NCBI GenBank assembly: GCA_963565915.1
Contig: OY751493.1
Location: forward strand, 2,294,001-2,358,000
From: Entoloma clypeatum
Taxonomy: Eukaryota; Basidiomycota; Agaricomycetes; Agaricales; Entolomataceae
Reading direction: 5' to 3'
Length of the DNA stretch: 64,000 bases
The notes under the pieces: generated by a model
The model's input: the letters and a program-made list of their open reading frames with translations, nothing else
Told to the model about the DNA's origin: nothing
Database searches by the model: none
Shown here: positions 22,206-32,303 of the stretch, in pieces
How the letters are laid out: each line of letters begins with the position of its first letter
Numbering within the stretch: the stretch's first letter is position 1
Made by a program: the position numbers and the translations under genes

Positions 22206-22567
22206 TGTTACAATTGGTCTAAGATAAAGAAAAACCTCAGTTCAGCAGTAGCAAACTGAGTGAAAGTCTGAAATACCTAAGATAAAGAAAACTAAGGTAG
22301 GTTAGTAAAAGACTGTAATGAAAGGTAAGTATGGTTTAGTAAACCTTAAATAGAAAAAGCTCGTATCTACACAAACATGTAAGTAAGGATGGTAGGTAGA
22401 GACTGTTATGAATATATATCATACAAAGATGAAACGTAGTGGCGCGTTTCTCGAGAGCAACGCACCATTCATAAAATATGAATGTAAATTAAAAATACTT
22501 ATGCCACGAACATGCATCGAACATGTGCTCACAACTCAGACACATTGGGTATTGAAATACCACAACA
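22206..22567 (-). repeat. probable 5' LTR of the minus-strand copia
   Basis: On the minus strand the segment begins TGTTGTGGTATTTC and ends TTGTAACA, lying 31 bp upstream of the gag ATG at 22174. It contains a TATA-like CTATTTAAGG. A partner LTR is missing because the 3' half of the element is gone, so the limits rest on TG...CA ends and position alone. Confidence 0.45.
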
Positions 22568-22739
22568 CACTCCCTTCTTCTCCATCCCTCCCCTCTGCCA
22601 ATGCCTCCTCCTCTGTTCACACAAGGGCCACGAGACCCTGTATAGGTAAGCACCCCATCATCCATGTCGGGTCAGACCACTGACCAACCACACAAGAAAC
22701 GGCAGGAGGCCCACAAGCAATGGCACCTGAGCAACAGCG

Positions 22740-22945
22740 TGAGTCACGCGACAAATGGGACAGGACACATGACAAATGGAACAGGACACATGACAAATGG
22801 GACAGGACACATGATAAATGGGACAGGACACATGAGAAAGGCGGGGGATGCGGGAAACATGAGAAATGGTGGGAGACATGAGAAATGGTGGAAGACATGA
22901 GAAATGGTGGGGGACATGCAGGAACAGCGGGGGACATACAGGAAC
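22740..22945 (+). repeat. GACACATGACAAATGG minisatellite
   Basis: Four near-perfect 20-bp units (GACACATGACAAATGGGACA) at about 22750-22835 are followed by four to five 18-20-bp variants built on ACATGAGAAATGGTGGGAG, then two GGAACAGCGGGGGACATAC units. It is unrelated to the CCGTTGGGC minisatellite. Open frames on the minus strand here (VMCPVPF repeats) are by-products. Confidence 0.85.
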
Positions 22946-23753
22946 AGTGGGGTGATGAGAGTCCACATAGTCCCTAGTCATTGTAATTGTAGACATCAAT
23001 TGAGGAAATATAGCCCCCTGACAACCACAGTGCACATGCCAAAAGCTCCATCAGATCACAGAGTACGATGTCCTTGCTATCAGTTGCTATCCCGACAAAG
23101 ATCAGCAACATCCGCCTATAGAACTAGGTAGTGAACTATGGCCCATCAGGGTTTTTTCTCTTGGTTTCAAAACCTCCCAATCACCTCCCGAGATATGTAG
23201 GCCATTCTCAGTGAAGCTAGGTGTCTTGATCAAAGCGCAGAGGAACACTGTGGAAAGAATGAAGTCAAAGCGACTCACGTGATACATAACCTGACCTAGA
23301 CTCAGAGTGTTTTTGTTTTCATTGCATATATCTACTGCATGTATATGATATTCAATACTTGATAAAATAATTGCAATGATTCAGTGATTGTACCATGTAC
23401 GGTGTCTCCCACTCGTTAATGTTTTTTTTTTTTTTTAATACCAAAAATTTATATTCCAGGCTCAATTGCAGTCCGGTCTGTACTAGGGTACAATTTATGT
23501 ACAACTGCTACTGTAGCATAGCATGGGAGGATAGGACCTCGTTACTGGTCAATTTGATGATATGTAAATGTATGAGCAAGATGCGCAGGCACATGTGATG
23601 ACATGGAGGAGGGCATGTGGAGAGAGACTGATGGCTGGTCCATGGAGCATGTTGTATACATGTTGTATGTAGAAAAGAGAGATAAATAGTAGTCCATTAT
23701 ATATGTAATTAGACTGAGGGGATCATAAAGGTCTGGAAGTTTACCGTTGGAGC
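22946..23753. other. non-coding stretch, nothing assigned
   Basis: No gene or element could be supported. A poly-T run is at 23421-23436. A 60-codon open frame on the minus strand at 23102-23287 has no recognisable motif and is not called. Confidence 0.4.
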
Positions 23754-24159
23754 TAGTGATGGACAGGGGTATCCCATGGATAAAAAAATCATGCCCTTAC
23801 CCTCAAAAAACTGTACCCCTCGCCAAGGGTAAGGAAACCCTCACCTATGGGTGAGGGTTTTCGAGGGTATGCAGGGGTACGGAATATACACAGGATGGCA
23901 CCCAAGGGTGACACCCCTTGGTGCTACGCATCCTGCCTGTGTGCCATCACAGACCTCTGCGTGTTCATGGGGTGCACGCGGGACCCCCCCTCACTCCTCA
24001 CATGTGTGTCATGTCACATTCCAGTGCCCTCATGTACTGCATCCATCCAGTCGTGACCTCCCAGCCCACTTCCCCCTCTCTGGCCACTGCCTTCACCTCC
24101 CGTGCCATTTGGTGGACAGGTAGGTGGTGGCAGTGGGTGAGTATAGGATGGTGGGCAGT

Positions 24160-24291
24160 GGTTGGGCGCGAGTCGACGCCATTGGGCATGTGTGAGGGCC
24201 GTTGGGCATGAGTCAAGGTCGTTAGGCGTGAGTTGAGGTCATTGGGCATGAGTGGCGGCAGTTGGGCGCGAAGAGGGGCCATTGGGTGTAT
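24160..24291 (+). repeat. 20-bp minisatellite, block 5a
   Basis: Units of the same GGCCGTTGGGCATGAGTG type as at 7.7-10.7 kb. Interrupted by the MITE at 24300. Confidence 0.8.
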
Positions 24292-24299
24292 GGAGGGAG

Positions 24300-24602
24300 T
24301 AGTGTTTAGAGGTCCGGTTTTTTTGTTTTTGTGAATATCTCAACAACTACTGGATGGAATTTCATCATCCAAGAGATGACCCCCATTTATTTTAGCTGCC
24401 ATTTGCTTTTATGACATGTTGAAATATGTCAACAATCGCTGGGCAGAATCTTTTCATCCAAGAGAAGACCCCCCGGTTTTCTATGTCCTCCATCTGCCCA
24501 AATATTTTGGTAATTTTAGTGATTTTATCTGGATTTCTGAAGCCATTTTTTTAAAAGGATAAACCGCAAAAACCAAGAACTGGACCGGACTTTTAAACAC
24601 TA
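24300..24602 (-). mobile_element. 303-bp hAT-like MITE, copy 2
   Basis: Same element as 8008-8310 but inverted, and also exactly 303 bp. It begins TAGTGTTTAGAGGTCCGG and ends CCGGACTTTTAAACACTA. A perfect 8-bp target duplication GGAGGGAG lies at 24292-24299 and 24603-24610. Like copy 1 it sits within the 20-bp minisatellite. Confidence 0.9.
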
Positions 24603-24610
24603 GGAGGGAG

Positions 24611-24965
24611 GTCGTTATGTGCGAGTGGTGGCAGTTGGGCATACAGAGGGAGGTCATTATGTGCAAGTGGCGGCTGTTGGGCACAAAGGGATGCCGTTGG
24701 GCACGAGTCGACGCTGCTGGGCATGAGTGAGGGCCATTGGGTGTGAGTGAAGGCTGTTGGGCAAGAAGGGGGGTTGTTGGGCACAAAGGAAGGTCGTTGG
24801 GCGCGAAGGGAGGTTGTTGGGCAAGAAGGGAGGTCGTTGGGCATGAGTGAAGGCTGGTGGGCAAGAAGGGGGGCCGTTGGGCATGAGTGAGGGCTGTTGG
24901 GTGCGAAGGGAGGTTGTTCGGCGCGAGTGGCAGCAGTTTTGCATGAAAGGTGACTGTTGGAAGGA
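24611..24965 (+). repeat. 20-bp minisatellite, block 5b
   Basis: Continuation of block 5a, about 17 units (for example GGTCGTTGGGCGCGAAGGGA). Minus-strand frames rich in APNSLPSCPTT repeats are by-products of the array. Confidence 0.8.
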
Positions 24966-25146
24966 CGTCTGGGTGGGAGGAGAAAAGTGTCCATCATTGT
25001 TTGGCTCAACCAAATATCATGTGACCCCCCAAACCTGTCTGAAAGGGTACAGGCTTTCGGAGGGTGAGAAATTCTGATCCTCACCCTTACCCTCCCTCAC
25101 CCTTCCCCAAAACCCTGAGGGTTTTGCATACCCTTGTCCATCACTA

Positions 25147-26824
25147 CTAACAGCCCACTTGATGATCGGGAGGATAATCTTGATGATGGTTGTCGAGACC
25201 TGGGGGAGAGGAGGCTTGTGGAAGCGAGCTCGCAGTGGGGAGAGGGGGTAGTTGAAGAGAGGCAGCATTTGGGCAGCCTGTGGTGGAAGAAGCCTGGGGG
25301 CCGGGGGTGCAGAAGGTGCTTGCATGTGAGGGGTGGCAGCATGTGGAGGCATGAAGGGCGCAGCACTTGCATTGGGGAGCTGCCTTGGGCGAAGGTGCCT
25401 TGGGCGGCGGGGGAGGAGGAGGCGGCAATGGTCAGGGGACCATCACAGGAGGGGGAGGGGTAGCAGGTTGAGGGGCCTGCTTTGTTTTCTTGTTCTTCTT
25501 TCGCTTCTTGGGTGCAGCAGAGGGACTAGAGGGGGGGAAGAGCTCCAGGCTCTTCTTGAGTTTGCGCTGGAAGGTGCGGATGGGGATCTCTTCACCATCT
25601 AACCCAAAATCAGACGAGCGAGGCGATGGGGAATATTGGGGGGAAAAGGCGTTGAATGCCAGTTTGGGCAGCAAAGACACAGGGAGAGGACGGTTCGCAA
25701 GCTTTCCCTTGCCCTTCCGGGGTGGGGTCTGATGTTTGCGAGGACGTCGGTGGGAGCTGAATGGGGGAGGGCCCTCAAAAAGTTTTCCAAATATGTTGGG
25801 TGACAAAACCCGGGACGAATGGAACAAACTGCAACCGTCGTCTTGCGACGAATGGTGTGGACTACAATCACTATGTGTGAGGGGGAGGGAGGACATTCCG
25901 GAGAAGTACGAGTCCAGAGAGACGGAGCCACTAGGAGGAGGGATGAGCTCCCGCAGGTGGCGTGTGCACTTTGCCCTGGGGATGCCTTGGAGAGGGGACA
26001 GGAAGGGCATGTGAGGTAAAAACCCCACGTAGCCTCCCACTGGGGGAACTAGCTTGCCATATTGCTTGGGAGGCACATTGTATGTCCGGCAAGGGGAAAG
26101 CAGGGGAGAGTCATCTTCGACCAAAAAGTGCGTGAGCACTGGGGAGACGACTGGGGAAAGGAGGAGCGACGGGACAGCCGCTGGTTCAGGGATGGGAATG
26201 GGTGTCAAAGTTGGGGGCGGAGAGGCCTGGGCCTGCATCGCCACTGATGTGTATGAGGCGTGTGGAGGGGGTGATGTCTGTGTGGACGCCGAAAGAGATG
26301 GGCGCACTGTGGCAACAGGTGGTGGCTGAGCTGCCACTAAAGGCGTCAGGTGCAGTTGCAAGGGCAGGGGAGTGAACGTCTGGGTAGACACTGAGAAAGA
26401 CACTTGAGGCGCAGCTTGCACAGCCGCAACCTCATGGGTGAGGGGAGGCAGAACCAGCTGGGTCCGCATATTCAGAGGGAGGGCAGAGAAGTCTGCATCG
26501 AGCAGGACTTCTTGGCAGGTGGGGGGGGGAAGGGAGATGGGGAAACCTTCCAGTGAAATCTAGAAGAGCATCCGTGAGGTGGGTGATCACCTTCTGGTAA
26601 TCGGGAGAGAGTGTGGCGAATGGACCGCTGAAACCATAATGTTGCTGGCTTTTGATGGCAGCAAGGAGATCCTGCCACCACTCCATACTAAAGCCAATGG
26701 GGAGTTCAGAAGAGGTGAAGAAAGTGGAAGACAGAGGGCCTGAGGGTGGAGTCTCATTGTGTATCATGTTAGACATGGCAGACAACAGTAACTCAATGTC
26801 CCCCACTGGGTGGAGAGCAGCCAT
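25147..26824 (-). pseudogene. Pro-rich hypothetical protein, frameshifted
   Basis: From ATG at 26824 the minus strand encodes a moderately ordered N-terminus (about 100 codons, motifs MAALHPVGDIELLLSAM and FSMEWWQDLLAAIKSQQ). The frame slips at a run of nine G near 26520. A second long frame (26469-25432) then continues with a Pro/Ser/Thr-rich region ending in a basic KKRKKNKK stretch. A TGA follows, with a further Pro-rich frame to 25147 where the hAT composite begins. I do not recognise the family. It may be a retroelement ORF or a host gene killed by insertion. The homopolymer slip could be a sequencing error. Confidence 0.4.
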
Positions 26825-27462
26825 AGTGGAAGAGTCAGTAGAGATCCACCTCTTCCTCTGATAGGCCGTAGGGATTGATTTGAGGAGTGGGCTTCTCAGG
26901 AGGGGGTTCAACTGTGACAGCGGAGGTGGTCTTGGCCTCATGCTATTGCTTTCAGCGGAGTCTTTGAGCTTTGGAAGGCATCTTAAGATGAGTAGAATAT
27001 GACACAGAGGACTGGGTTGGGTGCTACGGTGACTACAACCAGCAGAATCATTGCAAAATGTGTCGACAGGCAACACGTGTAAGCCTCAATGGTGGTGGTT
27101 AGTGGAAGAGAAGGATGCACTCATTAATGATCCTCCTGGCATGTGGGTTTGACCCCCCTCCACAGGCAAAGTTTCTATCCAGTCAGAAATAAAGCCTTCG
27201 GCTCCCCCAATCCTTATCCAGACTGGCTGATCAGGAATTTTGACCAAAATCTGATGTTTCTAATCCGGACAGACCTGTTGGATTGCTCAAGATTTTGACC
27301 AACTTCTCTCTGGACAGGGATCAATAGGCCATGTAGGCAAAATTTGGGGAAAATGCAGGTGACAAGAGTTTTGATACATGTAAATTTTTGAAAAACAGCA
27401 GAATCTGCATGGATCTGCACTTGGATGACAAATACCTGCAATTTGTCCACTGCATGCATTGA
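26825..27462. other. non-coding stretch, nothing assigned
   Basis: No gene, RNA or repeat with definable ends is visible. It could hold the promoter of the Pro-rich remnant on its left. Confidence 0.4.
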
Positions 27463-27976
27463 AATAATGATGGTGGGACCCTTTGTTTGGAAAAGCCCAA
27501 AAAAATGGAGTAACCAGGATTGAACATCCGACCTTGATAGTGTTTCAAGGTCCAGTCTCAAAGACCACAAAGAAGACTGAGACCAGACTGAACCAGGGGG
27601 TGGTCCTGGTTTATCTTTTCAAAAATACAAAGACCACCCCCCCTGGTTCTATGCAGTTCATAGGTTTAAACCAGTTTAAACTGGTCCTGGTCTTAGTTTT
27701 ACAGAGAGACCACTCACCTGGTCTTGGTCTCTGGTCTCAAAATTTTTGGGCAAAAAACTGGACCAGACTGGACCTTGAAACACTTGATTGACTCCAACAG
27801 GACTTCAACAAAAAAAAACAAAAAAAAAAACAGATCTCGGGGCTCATACTGGTACAATGATATTGCTTACAAAAGCACTTGTATATAATAAACTGCTTCC
27901 TGAAGGTCAGGTGTTCAATCCTGATAACTCTTTTTTTTTGGCCTAGCCAAATAAAGGGTCCCACCATCACCATCAA
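27463..27976. repeat. inverted repeat arms around a hAT-like element
   Basis: 27463-27537 (ATGGTGGGACCCTTTGTTTGG onwards) is repeated in reverse at about 27900-27976, including GGATTGAACA/TGTTCAATCC next to poly-A/T. Outside the arms, a TTTTTGAAAAACAGCAGAATCT-like segment occurs on both sides (27390 and 28017) in direct orientation. The TTCAATCC-T9 context recalls a tRNA B box with a pol III terminator, so a tRNA-derived SINE is possible but unproven. Confidence 0.5.
27538..27784. mobile_element. ~247-bp hAT-like element with AACTGG/CCAGTT motifs
   Basis: Begins TAGTGTTTCAAGGTCCAG and ends CTGGACCTTGAAACACT, perfect inverted repeats over 17 bp. The interior is made of AGACCA/TGGTCT and AAACCAGTTTAAACTGGT palindromic motifs. 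A clean 8-bp target duplication is not seen (TTGAT occurs at both ends). It belongs with the elements at 8464 and 19734. Confidence 0.7.
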
Positions 27977-28376
27977 TACTTGTTCTCACGACAGTCGGCA
28001 AATTGCAGGTATAAATTTTCGAAAAAGCGCAGAATCCGCACGAATCTGCACACCCTGAAATTCACATGACAATCATCTGCATATTGCCTACACGGCCTTT
28101 TTTACTGAGGATCAATTGGCCCAGGGGGCTTTCGGGGGTCCTACGGTCACCCATAGTAATGTGACGGCCGATCGAGGCGCGTGATAAGCGCTTAAGCCAT
28201 GACCACTCACCATGACCTAAGAGTTATGACAGATGACAAATATGGTCCTCAATTCGGTAGAGAAAATCGAAGCCGCAGGCTTTCGTCACCCGAATGCAGC
28301 GATAAGATAATAACCTCACCTTCGGCGTGTTCTATTCTTCTCGTCCTCGCTTCCTTGCAATCTTCGTAACACAGCC
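27977..28376. other. intergenic boundary between repeat-rich and gene-rich DNA
   Basis: Repeat-derived sequence persists to about 28070. After that no repeat is visible and the promoter region of the first host gene begins. No RNA gene seen. Confidence 0.5.
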
Positions 28377-28917
28377 ATGTTCAAATTTCGGCGGCGCGAA
28401 ACTCCCTGGGAAGTCGTCGATAGCGAGGTCGTGGAGACCATCCCAATGTTTTGTGAAGATGAAGGTGCCTGTCCGACAGCAACTCGCCGTTTATATTGAT
28501 GATTGAATACTGTAGAGTTGGAGATAGCTGTCGTGGGCGAGATAGATATTCAAGGCACATATGTTTTTGAAGCCAATCATCCAATTATCGGCCGGGAAGA
28601 AGTCATCATTTTTTCGCGCCGGCAATTGATGCAGGAGATAAAGAAGAAGGGCTACAATATCCTCTTGCTGGAAGGGTTCGTCAGTCATGACAGTTGTGCT
28701 TCTCCTAGTGAACCCCAATGACCAGCTGGCAATTGACCACTTACCGACGAGGAAGACATTATCGGATAGAAGTGCAGTATCGTGGCCGACGTAGGTTAAT
28801 CTCTGTGAAGTTCTTCCGTCTTCTATCTTAGTCCCGTTCCTAGCGGCTCGCGCCCTTGGGAAGTTGCCTGAATCACGCCCTCCACCTTTCATGGAGGTCT
28901 TGCACGCCGTTCATTAG
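28377..28917 (+). CDS. small hypothetical protein, four short exons
   Basis: Tentative model: exons 28377-28464, 28516-28675, 28756-28790 and 28832-28917, with GT-AG introns of 51, 80 and 41 bp. The first two exons are open and joined in frame (start MFKFRRRETPWEVVDSEV, then LEIAVVGEIDIQGTY and IGREEVIIFSRRQLMQEI). They continue with HYRIEVQYRGR and end near SRPPPFMEVLHAVH. The alternating hydrophobic pattern suggests a small beta-rich domain of about 120 residues. The family is not recognised and no membrane segment is present. The last intron is short and its exact junction uncertain: another frame of exon 4 reads PVPSGSRPWE. It is the first host gene after the transposon zone. Confidence 0.5.
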
Positions 28918-29135
28918 TTAATCGGCGCGAAGACCGACAAGTTATCATGTAGTCAAAGCCTTAGGATACGGGTCGTATAATCACGTCATAATGCGTTTGC
29001 GCGCTTGAACTGTTTCATAACCCTTACAGACAGGCGGAGGAAGAGTCGGACGCCTGCGGACCAGAATCTGGGAACAATGTAATCGCTATCGACAACGACT
29101 TGGATGATTTGACATGATGAGGATTGAGGAGGAAG

Positions 29136-30390
29136 TCATTGGGACCTGTCAATTTTACTTGTGTCCCGCATGGCATAACCCGTCCAGGACTAGCAACTCG
29201 TTTAGCAAAAAAGATCGGGAAGTAGTGAGAAGAAAAAGAAAAACTTGCTTCATCATACAAACTAATCTTCTTTACTCCGATGAGTTTGAGGCCAAGCCAG
29301 AGGATCCCTGCCGTCATGCCACTTCCACAGCTGGTTGTCACAGGTATCCTGTCACTCAGAATTAGCTGGGCGCGAGTCGCACCTACGGCTTCAACCAGAG
29401 CTTGGCGAATGTCATCTCTGGGAAGGAAGGTGGTATAATCAGTCCCGTCTGGACCGGCTTGTTTTCGCAAGAACAAGTTGAACGGCAAAGAAAAGGATTG
29501 GGGAATATGGCCGGATGAAAGTCCATGGCGTGGTTCGGGTTCAGTTCCCAAGAACCTAGGGAAAGAGCGAGTACTGTCAAGCATAAATGACCCACAGCTT
29601 GACGAATGACATACCTTCCGCGAGACCTTGCGTCGAGGACAAGATCAGCCGTGGGCTTGCGTGACGGATCCAGAGTGGAGTTTTCCACAATCTGTTCATA
29701 ATCTCGAGCAAGCATAAGATTCAAGTTTTGATAGTGATCGAGGTGGTAATATCATACTTCTTAACGATTGAGCTTCTAGCGTTGGGATAGGGTAACGTGT
29801 CTTGTTGACAATGACAGGAGGCCCACTTTCAATAGGCAAACCTTGTGCAAGCCAGGCCGGAAGCCCACCATCAAGCACGCTGGAGTTGAGATGTCCAAAT
29901 GATCTGAACATGAAAAGTGCTCGTGGAGCGGAGAAAATTCCAGGAGTGTCGTAACTGAGGATGGGTGATGAACAATTAAACTAAACATTAACCAAAAAGA
30001 CCGCATACATTACCACGTGTTGTGATGGTTCTATACCAAGCATCTCTAGATGATGAAGGTCAGTGGTACAATTGGGGGGTTTTAAACATCGTGCATACCA
30101 CAGGTCTCAGCGAAAAAACTGTCCTCTGGCATCATGTGTTTCAAGCCGAGAGGATGCTGAGACGCAACCTGATCCAGATCCAGAAAACGAGCGCCAGGGA
30201 TGCGCTCGGAGATGAAGTCCTGGAAGGGGTCTCGTGGAGAATTGGGCATGAACCACGACGCATCGAGAAAGGATATTTTCTTCTGCCTACGTAGCTGATC
30301 CACCTGGATAGGAGTGACCAGCATGGGTGCTGACTGACGAGATAAAGACATAGATCTGGAGACCAACTTGAAGTTGCGGAGGAGAGCCAT
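29136..30390 (-). CDS. TUM1: 3-mercaptopyruvate/thiosulfate sulfurtransferase (two rhodanese domains)
   Basis: The enzyme transfers sulfur from mercaptopyruvate or thiosulfate to an active-site Cys. Exon 1 (30390-30099) encodes a basic N-terminus (MALLRNFKLVSRSMSLSRQ) that could target mitochondria, then the first, inactive rhodanese domain (FLDASWFMPN, RIPGARFLDLD). Exon 2 is 30045-30009 and exon 3 starts at 29954 (MFRSFGH...VLDGGLPAW). The second rhodanese domain has VLDARSRGRF and ends in the active loop CGSGMTA, close to the MPST consensus. The last exon (29189-29136, SWTGYAMRD...) is joined through an intron starting GCAAGT at 29248, a GC-AG splice. The gene is head-to-head with VMA5, 66 bp between ATGs. 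Yeast Tum1 acts in tRNA thiolation and the same role is an inference here. Confidence 0.85.
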
Positions 30391-30456
30391 GACTAGTAAG
30401 TATGTATGTGGTAGAGATTTGTGCGTAGATACAAGTATCACACTTCACCTTGCCTT
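30391..30456. promoter_or_regulatory. 66-bp bidirectional promoter, TUM1/VMA5
   Basis: The two start codons face away from each other with only 66 bp between them, so promoter elements must be shared or lie within transcribed DNA. No TATA box is visible. Confidence 0.5.
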
Positions 30457-32029
30457 ATGCCATCAGATCAGAGCACCTGGCTGATCGCTGTCCCCAACGA
30501 TGGCGAGGCGGAGGGCTTGCTGCAGGAACTCCAATCCAAACTCTCTCGCCAGGTCAAGGCTTCTGGGCTCGCTCAGTTCGATGTTCCTTCTTTCAAGGTC
30601 TGTAACCGCTGGTTTATCCGAGCCTCACCAATCTGATCTACTCTTCAACAGACAGGCACTCTTGACGGCCTCATCGCTCTTTCTGAAGATCTGCCGAAAC
30701 AAGACGCCTTTTTCACGAGCTCTGTCGCCAAGACGGTAGATACCCTCCGTAGCCTTCTCAACAACGATCCTTCGAAGCTCGCGCAACACATCCTGGTCGA
30801 AGAGAGCACTGTGGATGATTACCTGTTCAGATGGAAGTGGAATGAAGGGCGTTACGGCGTACAGAAAAGTTTGCGAGAGTTAGTAGACTCTCTAGCCAAG
30901 GTATACTTTACCTTCGTTCTCGTCTTCGGCCCCCTCACGGAGTCAGCTCTCTAGGAAATGATCTCAATAGACGATGCCCTGAAATCAAAGCTGAACAATT
31001 ACAACCTGGTTAAAGGCTCTGTTACACAGATGCAAAGAAAGAAACTGTAATGTCACCTCGCATTACAATCTCAACTTAGGTCTGATAGCCCTCTCATCAG
31101 CGGCAATCTCTCTGTACGATCCTTGGTAGACATTGTCTCTAAGGAGGACTTTGTCCATGATTCCGAATATCTCGAGACGCTTCTTGTCGCGGTCCCAAGG
31201 TACCGCGCTTTTCGTATGTCTAGCCCTGCTGATAACCCTTTCCAAGACCACTTGTTAAGGAATGGACGTTGAGATATGAACGACTGACCGCGATGGTGGT
31301 TCCGCGTTCGTCAAAGTCCGTGATCATTATCGCCTCTATCCTACAGCTAACTTTGCACCAGGATAATATCCTCAGATGAGGAGTATTCCCTCTTTAGTGT
31401 GGTGCTTTTCAGGCGAGTTCATGACGAGTTTGTTCAGTCGTGCCGAGAAAACAAGTTAGCTTCACACTTGTCCATCTCGTCACTTCTCATGTTCTTGTCT
31501 TAGGTTCATTGTTCGAGATTTCGTATATTCTGAGGATGAACTTGCGAAGCAAAGGGAGGAGCTGGAGACCGCAGCTGCAATGGAAAGAGAACTCTGGGTA
31601 TGACTCTCCTTCGTCCAATTATCTCCGTCTACTCATCCAGAGAAAGACTGAGCTTCTACGATTATCGAGGACAAACTTTTCAGAATCATTCCAAATCCTC
31701 CTCCACCTGAAGGTCATCCGCCTGTTTGTCGAAAGTGTCCTTCGGTACGGTCTTCCCGCTAATTATGTTGGGTTTGTGGTCAAGGTTACGAGTTATATTG
31801 TCTCATAAACATAATCGCTGGCTGACCTTTCTCTCTGTAGCCCGATCCAAAGTTGACAAAGAAGACTTTCAATGTCCTTCAAGGTCATTTTGCATACCTG
31901 GGTCCACGTTCGAACCATCCGCAAGGTAAGAAGGGCGAGGGAGATGACTTGCTCGGGGAGTATCAGAGCCTCTTGGATCAAGATTTCTTTGACTTTGTCC
32001 TGTTCGAGGTTCCATGGATTGTCGATTAA
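30457..32029 (+). CDS. VMA5: V-type H+-ATPase subunit C
   Basis: Subunit C sits in the peripheral V1 sector and links the stators to V0. It is released when the pump disassembles. The ATG at 30457 opens [15 protein letters not shown], typical of the family. Exon 1 ends at 30597 and exon 2 (30652-30900) carries [18 protein letters not shown] and [12 protein letters not shown]. Exon 3 (30955-31046) carries a predicted helix. Later exons carry [58 protein letters not shown] and the C-terminus [15 protein letters not shown] before TAA at 32027. Introns are about 45-60 bp with GT-AG ends. The length, near 390-400 residues, fits subunit C. It converges on the KH gene 3' end with 274 bp between stops. 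Confidence 0.9.
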
Positions 32030-32303
32030 CGGATGAGCCCTCTGAGTCACAGAAACGACATTCTTTAATACGTAAATTAGGAAAGAAATAAAAATATGAC
32101 CAGCCTACAATTGCAGGAAAGGTAGTGTACAAGGAGGGAATCGGAAGCGCATGAGATATATAGCTGTATGGTACTTACAGACAAACGAACCACAGCACTG
32201 TATAATTTATGGCAAAAAGGATGAGACCATTAATGTCCATCTTTGTGTAGTTGTGCTTTTGTACATTGGATGCCCATATGACAAATGATGTAGATACAAT
32301 CAC

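Larger units (their letters stand above)
23754..25146. mobile_element. 1.39-kb hAT-like composite carrying minisatellite and MITE
   Basis: The ends are inverted repeats TAGTGATGGACAGGGGTAT and ATACCCTTGTCCATCACTA, followed inwards by dense GGGTA/TACCC and CCCTCACC/GGGTGAGG motifs on both sides. The middle is filled by the 20-bp minisatellite, which is itself split by the 303-bp MITE. An 8-bp target duplication is not convincing (GTTGGAGC against CTAACAGC). The right end abuts a Pro-rich coding remnant. No transposase is present. Confidence 0.75.

Noticed and set aside
22740..22945. CRISPR-like array
   Set aside because: Repeats are adjacent with no unique spacers and the genome is eukaryotic. 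It is a minisatellite.
23102..23287. 61-codon minus-strand frame
   Set aside because: No recognisable motif, no ATG context or intron evidence; lies in repeat-rich DNA.
24481..25084. Cys/Pro-rich 120-160-codon frames on the minus strand
   Set aside because: Same minisatellite by-product, and they also run across the MITE boundary.
27840..27945. Functional tRNA gene
   Set aside because: The B-box-like motif and T run are present, but neither the T-arm nor the anticodon arm pairs properly. At best a tRNA-derived repeat.
1..28300. An organised new defence or biosynthetic system in the left half
   Set aside because: All coding remnants there are transposon genes, TE-associated families or low-complexity frames with stops and frameshifts. 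Nothing forms an intact operon-like or clustered system.
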